From Corynebacterium kroppenstedtii DSM 44385 (GTDB lineage: Bacteria > Actinomycetota > Actinomycetes > Mycobacteriales > Mycobacteriaceae): a DNA stretch of 64,000 nucleotides. Numbering within the stretch: the first letter of the stretch is position 1; every line of letters begins with the position of its first letter. The position numbers and the translations under genes are program-made. Shown piece after piece: positions 18,404 to 24,289 of the stretch. The DNA is taken from assembly GCF_000023145.1 (NCBI RefSeq), contig NC_012704.1, positions 2,232,001 to 2,296,000 of the forward strand, written 5' to 3'. The notes under the pieces were generated by a model. The model was not told the DNA's origin, did no database searches, and worked only from the letters and a program-made list of their open reading frames with translations.

Positions 18404-18441
18404 CGAAAATGGAGGATAATTTTAATTATCCGGCATTTTCG
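18404..18441. repeat. 38-bp near-perfect palindrome
   Basis: The outer arms CGAAAATG (18404-18411) and CATTTTCG (18434-18441) and inner arms GGATAATT (18414-18421) and AATTATCC (18424-18431) are each perfectly complementary. The two-base steps between them (GA and GG) are mismatched and the centre is TT. There is no T-run, so it is not a standard terminator. It lies just upstream of the 98-aa gene. Confidence 0.75.
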
Positions 18442-18844
18442 AAACAGTGCTGGTCAACACTTACATTTTGGCTTGCATAAGTTACAGTGAAGCGCATGTA
18501 TTGCATTCTTCGGTTTTGCCCTCTCCTAGAACTACCCCCGGTCTCGCACCAGAGATAGCTTTCTTCCGCTCATTGCGAAAGCCACTGCGCTAACACCGCA
18601 GCCGCAAGACCAACCCTCACTCAGCAGAACAACCATGAAAGTCTTTAAGCTTCTCATCGAGCTATTGTGCAGCGAGAGATGCTCGCCGCCGCTTCCATCC
18701 ACGTAAATCGGCTCGCCTTATGCTGGTCCCGTTCGGAGACTTATAACTAAAGGCGAGCCCAACGCGGCACCAGAGCTAGAGGCAGAGCACGAAGACGGCC
18801 AGGACGCCGAACTCTAACAACGCTCAATAAAACAGGCTTAGTCC
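18442..18844. other. AT-rich intergenic stretch without recognisable gene
   Basis: No convincing coding frame, tRNA or hairpin terminator was found here. The sequence differs in base composition from the copper island to the right and may be eroded mobile DNA. Confidence 0.5.
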
Positions 18845-18940
18845 TTAGTTGGTGCTATCCCAGAAGTCATCAGGGATAGCCTTCCTATCCAGATCGTCTA
18901 AATGCTCTATGGCGTCCGCCTCACTCATGTCTTGACTCAT
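18845..18940 (-). CDS. Possible 31-aa acidic ORF
   Basis: ATG at 18938-18940 opens a 31-codon frame starting MSQDMSEADAIEHLDDLD and ending IPDDFWDSTN. The acidic, helix-prone start and tryptophan-containing end look protein-like and resemble the beginning of small antitoxin-type proteins, but the length is too short for a firm call. It starts seven bases after the stop of the next small ORF on the same strand. Confidence 0.3.
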   Translation of the reverse strand: MSQDMSEADAIEHLDDLDRKAIPDDFWDSTN

Positions 18941-18947
18941 AAGCTCA

Positions 18948-19083
18948 TCAATTCATGTACTGGGTAGCAGTATTTAATTCCTGCTGGGAATTATCCCGCA
19001 AGCTCGGCCCCCGCCGCTGACCCTCCCCAGTGGTCGTAGTAGCGGGGGTTGGGGTGGTGTTCGGATAGTCCTGCGAAGTGCTC
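18948..19083 (-). CDS. Possible 45-aa Thr/Pro-rich ORF
   Basis: The frame from ATG 19083 encodes a hydrophilic peptide (MSTSQDYPNTTPTP to ELNTATQYMN). It is divergent from the exonuclease fragment and directly precedes the 31-aa ORF. Composition suggests a disordered peptide or the remnant of a longer gene. There is no family assignment. A longer start at 19133 exists but adds an implausible Cys/Arg-rich stretch. Confidence 0.3.
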
Positions 19084-19220
19084 ATAGCACTAAGGCAACC
19101 ACACCCACGCCCGCTACGAAAGACCAACCACACTCACCCTGTGGACAACCCGCACGGGGCCAGTGTGGCTATCCACAGAAATCCACCTTGTTTGCAGTGT
19201 TCGATAGCGTTTAGGCGGGC

Positions 19221-19448
19221 ATGTCGGTCTTTGCGGTCATTGATACCGAAACCACCGGCTTTAACAAGCGCTACGACCGCATCATTGAACTTGCTGCCGT
19301 GCGCGCTGACGCATACTTCAATCCCGTCGACTCCTGGCACACATTGCTCAACCCTGACACCAAAGCCGTGTCCACTACTCGGGGGGACACCCCGCCCACC
19401 TCGGCACTCAACCCTGCTGTGGGGGTTACTCGTAGCGAAGCGAGCTGA
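19221..19448 (+). pseudogene. Truncated DnaQ-type 3'-5' exonuclease gene
   Basis: The first 50 or so codons encode SVFAVIDTETTGFNKRYDRI, then IELAAVRADAYFNPVDSWHTLLNPDTK. This contains the ExoI motif D-T-E-T-T-G of the DEDD exonuclease family (DNA polymerase III epsilon-like) and the expected T-L-L-N-P that normally precedes the ExoII region. After about base 19365 the protein loses all similarity, becoming VSTTRGDTPPTSALNP, and the frame ends inside the multicopper oxidase gene. ExoII and ExoIII, which carry the other catalytic acids, are absent, so this cannot be an active nuclease. The breakpoint marks the left edge of the copper island. Confidence 0.75.
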
Positions 19449-20907
19449 GCATCCCGGTTTCCATGTGATAGGCGTTATGGCAGTGAAATGCCCACTCACC
19501 GGGGTTGTCAGCGATCAGGTCGGCGATCATGGTTTCACCGTGGCGGAGAAGGACGGTGTCCTTGCGTAGTCCGCCGCTGCCGGGCAGCGCCCACGTGTGG
19601 CCGTGGATGTGCATGGGGTGGGGCATCATGGTCCTGTTGCGCATGACCATCCGCAGGCGCTGGCCCTCCTGCACGGTCGCGGAGGAGGATTGGCCGTCGG
19701 TGAGAATGCTCCATTCGTACGGCATCATCTGCCCGCCCAGGTCGATGCTGACTTCTCGGTCTGGTGTGTCCTCGGGTAGGAGTGCACGGTCTGCTGGCTT
19801 CAGGGAGGACAGAAGCAGTCCGGTGGACGACACCTCGGGGAAGTCGACATCGGGGTGGGGGGCTTGGCCGCCGGCGGTGCGGATGACGGCGAAGGCGCGG
19901 TCGTCCTTACCCACCGCCAAAGCCGTGAGCGGGAAGATGCCGTCGCCGAGGATGACCTCGACGTCGACACGCTCGCCCATCGACAGGTAGATCGATTCGG
20001 TCTCCCTGGGCTGGACGGGGAAGCCGTCGGTGTGGGTGACGGTCATGCGGTGACCACCGAGGGCCACCTTGAAGATGGTGTCACCGCCGGAGTTGATAAA
20101 CCGCAGGCGGGCCTTGTCGCCCGGGCGAGCCTCGAAGGTCCGGTGAGCACGGGGGATACGTCCGTTGATGAGGTAGTGCGGATACATCACATCGCCGGCA
20201 TCCCCGCCCAGTACCCGGTCCGGGGTGCCGTGCATCATCTGGCCGTGACCTCCCATTCCCTTCTTCCCGTTATGGTCGCCTGAACCCATTCCGGTGAGCT
20301 TGTCGAGCTCATCGTCGGGAGTGCCCTGAATGCCATCGACCCAGTCGTCGAGCACGATGGTCCACTCGACGTCCTGGTCCTCAGCGTCTTGCGGGTCACG
20401 GACGATCAGTGGGGCGTGGAGGCCGCGATCCAGCTGCAGGCCGGAGTGGGAATGGTAGAAGTAGGTGCCACCGTGGGGGACTTCAAAAACATAGGAGAAG
20501 GACTCGCCAGGTTCAATGGGGTCCTGGGTCATGCCGGGCACACCGTCGGCTGCGTTGTGGAGTGCGATGCCATGCCAGTGGATGGAGGTGCTCTCAGGCA
20601 GTTCATTGGTGATATCGACCTGGAGGACGTCGCCGGCGGTGGCCTCAATGGCCGCATCCCCGGTGTCAGAGACGTATCCCCACGTCTTGGCTTCGATGCC
20701 GCCGATATCCAGAGAGAGGGGCCGGGCGGTCAGTGTCCGGCGCACCGTCGGCTCACCGAGCGCAGTGGGGGTGGGAGTGGGGCGAAGAGAGGAACCTGGT
20801 GCCGAGGCAGCGGGTCCAGGGTCGCTGGTGCAGGCGGCCACGGCCCCGGTTCCGGCGAGGACGAGCCCGCCGAGCAGAAACTGTCGTCGGGAAAATCCGT
20901 TCATCAT
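19426..20907 (-). CDS. copO: Multicopper oxidase (CopO-like), Tat-exported
   Basis: This 493-aa cuproenzyme probably oxidises Cu(I) to the less toxic Cu(II) outside the membrane. The N-terminus FSRRQFLLGGLVLAGTGAVA is a twin-arginine signal, followed by AACTSD, which may also be a lipobox. Four copper-ligand motifs are present in order: HWHGIALHN, YFYHSHSGLQ, HPMHIHGHTW and AFHCHNAYHMETGM (T1 and trinuclear sites with Met axial ligand). A Met/His-rich loop (MGSGDHNGKKGMGGHGQMMH) near residue 220 is typical of copper-loading inserts in CueO-like enzymes. It follows the CueP-like gene by 71 bases on the same strand, as in the C. glutamicum copper locus. Confidence 0.92.
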   Translation of the reverse strand: MMNGFSRRQFLLGGLVLAGTGAVAACTSDPGPAASAPGSSLRPTPTPTALGEPTVRRTLTARPLSLDIGGIEAKTWGYVSDTGDAAIEATAGDVLQVDITNELPESTSIHWHGIALHNAADGVPGMTQDPIEPGESFSYVFEVPHGGTYFYHSHSGLQLDRGLHAPLIVRDPQDAEDQDVEWTIVLDDWVDGIQGTPDDELDKLTGMGSGDHNGKKGMGGHGQMMHGTPDRVLGGDAGDVMYPHYLINGRIPRAHRTFEARPGDKARLRFINSGGDTIFKVALGGHRMTVTHTDGFPVQPRETESIYLSMGERVDVEVILGDGIFPLTALAVGKDDRAFAVIRTAGGQAPHPDVDFPEVSSTGLLLSSLKPADRALLPEDTPDREVSIDLGGQMMPYEWSILTDGQSSSATVQEGQRLRMVMRNRTMMPHPMHIHGHTWALPGSGGLRKDTVLLRHGETMIADLIADNPGEWAFHCHNAYHMETGMLSSLRYE

Positions 20908-20978
20908 GATTTAACCTTCCTTGGTGTTAGATTTCAGTGACACGGGAGACAGGCGCAGGTGAGGACCCTGCTGAGCCA

Positions 20979-21548
20979 TCACGTCAGGTGCAGGTCTGTG
21001 ACACAGGTGGCACCGTCGTCGGCGGTGGAAAACTCCGCGGTGCCGGTGCGCCCCTGGTAGCTGACCTCAATCAGGCCGGTGGCATCATCGGGAAGCCAGA
21101 AGCCAATAAACCCGTTGTCGAAGGTGGTTGTCGCCTCGTCCACCAGCACCTCACCGGTCGCCTCATCGGTGATCGTGACCTGGATATCCTCATTGTCGAG
21201 TTCCCCCAGGCAGGTCGTGAGGCTGTGGTAGAAGCAGTCGTGGGTGGAGGTGAGATAGGGTGCGATCGAGACATACGTCTGATTGTCGGGAAGATCGACC
21301 ACGACTTCCTGGTCATCGCTCGAGAGCAGCAGTTTATCGGCACGTACTGAGGCGTTCAGATCCGTGGGACGCTCAGTGACCTTCTGCCGGTCGAGGTGAT
21401 CAATGATCTCCACCGCGTCCATGGCGGCCAGGCCATGGGTAGTCAGGAATGTATCCTGGGACACCGTCCCGTCGGCGGTGGGTTCCGGGTCGGCGGCCGA
21501 ACACCCCGTGAGGGCGAGGGCGGCGGCTGCGATCGCTGCTCGTTTCAC
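20979..21548 (-). CDS. cueP: CueP-like copper-binding lipoprotein
   Basis: This 189-aa exported protein starts at GTG 21546-21548 with AAGGAG seven bases upstream. The N-terminal signal ends in A-L-T-G-C, a lipobox, so it is membrane-anchored outside. The body matches the CueP family, known in Salmonella as a periplasmic copper-storage protein: the FLTTHGLAAMDAVEIIDHL helix, RPTDLNASVR, STHDCFYHSLTTCLGEL with two conserved cysteines, GFIGFWLPDD, and a third cysteine in ATCVTDLHLT at the C-terminus. It is upstream of the multicopper oxidase and divergent from copR. A longer frame reaches 21623 but lacks a signal-like start. Confidence 0.85.
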   Translation of the reverse strand: MKRAAIAAAALALTGCSAADPEPTADGTVSQDTFLTTHGLAAMDAVEIIDHLDRQKVTERPTDLNASVRADKLLLSSDDQEVVVDLPDNQTYVSIAPYLTSTHDCFYHSLTTCLGELDNEDIQVTITDEATGEVLVDEATTTFDNGFIGFWLPDDATGLIEVSYQGRTGTAEFSTADDGATCVTDLHLT

Positions 21549-21748
21549 GTCAATCTCCTTGGATCGTGGTAAGACCGTGAGAAGACACCGCCTCAAGGTC
21601 GATGCCATACCTTTATCTAGCACGGGTGCCTGACGGACTAGAAATCAAAAACCCTGCTCACAGCCTTATAACAGGGCGAAAAGGGGGTGAATTCGGTGGC
21701 CTGGGTCACCACCGGGACACCACCCCACAGCCGTGGGCGATGGCCTTC

Positions 21749-21763
21749 TACCCGCCCCGGGTA
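21749..21763. promoter_or_regulatory. GC-rich palindrome between cueP and copR
   Basis: TACCC at 21749-21753 and GGGTA at 21759-21763 flank GCCCC, an imperfect palindrome similar in its ends to copper-repressor (CsoR-like) sites. It sits in the 404-base divergent region. The match is partial. Confidence 0.35.
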
Positions 21764-21873
21764 TGCGGTGCAGGCAGTGAAATTCCTGGTGGCGCCTGCT
21801 GAACCGACCAGGGGAGACGATGCCGCCGGCCCGGGGTGGGGCACAGGGGTGACGGCGGTCGAAGGGTGATGTT

Positions 21874-21893
21874 TGAAGATTTGATGAAGATTT
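21874..21893 (+). promoter_or_regulatory. CopR box (tandem direct repeat)
   Basis: TGAAGATTT occurs twice, at 21874-21882 and 21885-21893, separated by GA, giving an 11-base period as expected for OmpR-family dimers. From memory this equals the CopR site reported in C. glutamicum (TGAAGATTT-nn-TGAAGATTT). It is 60 bases upstream of copR and in the shared region with divergent cueP, so it can serve both directions. Confidence 0.85.
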
Positions 21894-21952
21894 CCCCGCC
21901 GGGCACTGAGCCAGGGTGGTATTCCCCCCTGGCCGGAGCGATACTGGGGTCT

Positions 21953-22675
21953 ATGGCTGACCGCATACCGACCACCGCCACGCCCCCGGGGCGGGTGCTG
22001 GTCGTCGATGATGAACAACCCCTGGCTCAGATGGTGGCCTCCTACCTCATCCGGGCCGGCTTCGATACCCGCCAGGCGCACACCGGCACCCAGGCCGTGG
22101 ACGAGGCCCGTCGCTTTTCTCCCGATGTTGTGGTGCTGGATCTGGGGCTGCCCGAACTTGACGGCCTGGAGGTGTGCCGACGCATTCGCACCTTCTCGGA
22201 CTGCTACATCCTCATGCTCACCGCGCGTGGCAGCGAGGACGACAAGATCTGCGGTTTGACCCTGGGGGCGGATGACTACATCACCAAACCTTTTAGCATC
22301 CGGGAACTGGTGACCCGGGTGCATGCGGTGCTGCGCCGCCCGCGCACCAGCACCACCCCACCGCAGGTGACTACCCCCTTGATCGTTGGTGACCTCATCC
22401 TTGACCCCGTCGCCCATCAGGTGCGGGTGGGGGAGACGACCGTGGAGCTCACCCGCACGGAGTTCGAGCTGCTGGTTGCCCTGGCCCTGCGCCCCGGCCA
22501 GGTGCTGACCCGCCACGACCTGGTCACCGAGGTCTGGGACACCACCTGGGTCGGTGATGAACGCATCGTCGATGTCCACATCGGCAACTTGCGTCGCAAG
22601 CTCGGCACCGACACCCGGGGCCGGGGGTTTATCGACACCGTGCGTGGCGTGGGCTACCGGGTGGGGCAGCCATGA
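21953..22675 (+). CDS. copR: Copper-responsive response regulator CopR
   Basis: This 240-aa OmpR-type regulator has a receiver domain with acidic pocket VVDDEQ and phospho-acceptor D63 in VVVLDLGLPELDG, then T/K switch residues in LMLTARG and YITKPFSIREL. The C-terminal winged helix carries LTRTEFELLVALALRPGQVLT and ends VRGVGYRVGQP. The frame starts earlier, but ATG 21953 begins a normal N-terminus. copS overlaps its end by four bases. The perfect CopR box upstream argues that it is the copper-sensing system rather than another OmpR paralogue. It probably activates cueP-copO, copRS and the downstream copZ-copB genes in response to external copper. Confidence 0.9.
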   Translation: MADRIPTTATPPGRVLVVDDEQPLAQMVASYLIRAGFDTRQAHTGTQAVDEARRFSPDVVVLDLGLPELDGLEVCRRIRTFSDCYILMLTARGSEDDKICGLTLGADDYITKPFSIRELVTRVHAVLRRPRTSTTPPQVTTPLIVGDLILDPVAHQVRVGETTVELTRTEFELLVALALRPGQVLTRHDLVTEVWDTTWVGDERIVDVHIGNLRRKLGTDTRGRGFIDTVRGVGYRVGQP

Positions 22676-23799
22676 ATCACGGACCCGGCCTGACCTTCCG
22701 CTTCCTGGCCGCCCAGGTGTTGGTCGTGGTGATTAGCCTGCTGGTGGCCGCGGCCGTGGCCACGATGGTGGGCCCGACCCTATTCCATGATCATATGTTG
22801 ATGACCGGCCGGGAGGACCCCTCGCTGGAGCTGTTCCATGCCGAGCAGGCCTACCGGGGCGCCAACCTGATCACCCTGGCCGTCGCCCTGCCCACCGCCT
22901 TAATCAGCGCCCTGCTGGCCAGCCTGTGCTTATCACGTCGTCTGCGCACCCCCCTGCAGGATCTCACCCACGCCGCTACCAGCCTGACGGCCGGCAACTC
23001 CCGTATCCGCGTGCCCGCCGGAAAAGCAGGCCCCGAGGTTACCACCCTGGCGCATGCCTTCAACACCATGGCCGATCGGCTGGAACACACCGAACAGGTC
23101 CGCCGCCAGATGCTCTCTGACCTGGCCCACGAAATGGGTACCCCCTTATCGGTGCTCACGGTCTACCTCGATGGTCTCCAGGACGGGGTCGTGGACTGGA
23201 ATAATGCCACCCACACGATCATGGCTGACCAACTCACCCGCCTGACCCGGTTGATGGAAGACATTGACGATGTCTCCCGGGCCCAGGAACGCCGGATCGA
23301 TTTGGACCTGGCGGAGGAAGGGCTCGGGGATCTGCTCCATACCGCCGCTGCTGCCGCGGGGGAAGCTTATGCTGACAAAGGCGTCGATTTACAGGTCGAG
23401 ACCATTACGGACACCGCCCGGGTGCTCGTGGACCGGCAACGGTTCGGCCAGGTGATGAGCAATCTGCTGTCGAACGCGCTACGGCACACCCCGGCCGGCG
23501 GGCAGGTCCGGATCAGCGTCCACCGACAGGGGGCGTCCACCGCGCTCATCCACGTCGTCGATGATGGCGATGGCATCCCACCTGACCAGCTCAGATACAT
23601 CTTCGAACGCTTCTACCGGGGGGATGCCGCCCGCAGCCGGGACGACGGCGGGGCCGGTATCGGTCTGACCATCTCGAAGGCATTGATCGAGGCCCACGGC
23701 GGCACTCTCACCGCCACCTCCCCCGGACCCGGTCGCGGAGCGGTGTTTGCCCTCCGCCTCCCACTGTCCCCTCCCGACAGTGAGGAGGCTGCTCGATGA
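22672..23799 (+). CDS. copS: Copper sensor histidine kinase CopS
   Basis: This 375-aa membrane kinase has a first transmembrane helix at about residues 10-33 and a second at about 63-87. They enclose a very short extracytoplasmic loop of about 30 residues with His, Met and Glu (LFHDHMLMTGRED, LELFHAEQ) that could bind copper. A HAMP linker (SRRLRTPLQDLTHAA) follows, then HisKA with H153 in MLSDLAHEMGTPLSV and the ATPase domain with NLLSNALRHTPAGG, DDGDGIPPDQL and GGAGIGLTISKALI. The ATG overlaps the copR stop (ATGA), so the pair is translationally coupled. The loop is too small for a folded sensor domain, so direct metal binding at the membrane surface is likely. Confidence 0.9.
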   Translation: MNHGPGLTFRFLAAQVLVVVISLLVAAAVATMVGPTLFHDHMLMTGREDPSLELFHAEQAYRGANLITLAVALPTALISALLASLCLSRRLRTPLQDLTHAATSLTAGNSRIRVPAGKAGPEVTTLAHAFNTMADRLEHTEQVRRQMLSDLAHEMGTPLSVLTVYLDGLQDGVVDWNNATHTIMADQLTRLTRLMEDIDDVSRAQERRIDLDLAEEGLGDLLHTAAAAAGEAYADKGVDLQVETITDTARVLVDRQRFGQVMSNLLSNALRHTPAGGQVRISVHRQGASTALIHVVDDGDGIPPDQLRYIFERFYRGDAARSRDDGGAGIGLTISKALIEAHGGTLTATSPGPGRGAVFALRLPLSPPDSEEAAR

Positions 23800-23845
23800 C
23801 CACACCCTGCCCCGCGTGAGAGCCGCGCCCTCCACCCATTGAAAA

Positions 23846-23865
23846 TATACCCCCGGGGGGTATAC
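23846..23865 (+). promoter_or_regulatory. CsoR-type operator and promoter upstream of copZ-copB
   Basis: TATACCCCC and GGGGGTATA flank one central G as a near-perfect palindrome, matching the style of CsoR-family copper-repressor sites (runs of C and G flanked by TA). Its right arm TATACG could be the -10 hexamer, so a bound repressor would cover the promoter of the small HMA protein at 23912. No csoR gene is in the window. Confidence 0.7.
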
Positions 23866-23911
23866 GCTAGAGTGGCATCACCGCATCCCACCGACTCGTA
23901 GGAGCTTTCCC

Positions 23912-24238
23912 ATGATCACCTCCCCGCCCCGCCTCTTGCCGATGGCCTCCCACGGCTGCAGCTGTTGCGGACCTGCCTCACGTGCCGACACCGCCTCCAT
24001 CCCTGCCGCCAGCGACTCGTCAGCAGGAGGGTCCTCCCCTAGCTACCAGGTCACCGGTCTGACCTGCGGGCACTGCGCGAAAAGCGTGACCCAGGCCCTT
24101 CAGGCCCTCCCCCAGGTCGACGACGTCCAGATTGATCTCGCTGCTGGTGGAGTTTCCACCGTCACGGTCACCGGTGTCGTACCTCCGGAGATGGTTCGCC
24201 AGGCCATCGAGGAGGCCGGCTACACCGTCTTATCCTGA
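23912..24238 (+). CDS. Small HMA-domain copper chaperone (CopZ-like)
   Basis: This 108-aa protein has an N-terminal, low-complexity stretch with a Cys cluster C-S-C-C (residues 17-20), then a ferredoxin-like HMA domain at about 43-108. The metal site is L-T-C-G-H-C, with both cysteines of the usual M-x-C-x-x-C motif kept and Leu in place of Met. The fold is completed by VTQALQALPQVDDVQIDL and VRQAIEEAGYTVLS. It would hand Cu(I) to the ATPase encoded next. It is preceded by the CsoR-type palindrome and followed by the ATPase after 51 bases. The Cys-rich N-terminal extension is unusual for a CopZ and may be an extra copper-binding site. Confidence 0.85.
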   Translation: MITSPPRLLPMASHGCSCCGPASRADTASIPAASDSSAGGSSPSYQVTGLTCGHCAKSVTQALQALPQVDDVQIDLAAGGVSTVTVTGVVPPEMVRQAIEEAGYTVLS

Positions 24239-24289
24239 TCAGTTTTACCCATCATCTCGACCCCGACCGGGTTGAGCGAAAGAAACGTC

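Larger units (their letters stand above)
15023..18441 (-). mobile_element. Unclassified two- or three-gene transposable element
   Basis: The coupled recombinase-like and DDE genes are preceded on the same strand by a small basic protein gene (18072-18368), a strong hairpin (18014-18045) and a 38-bp near-palindrome (18404-18441). No pair of terminal inverted repeats or target duplication could be found by eye, so both edges are only estimates: the left edge lies between the Abi_C gene and 15022, the right edge somewhere in 17863-18500. Confidence 0.4.
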
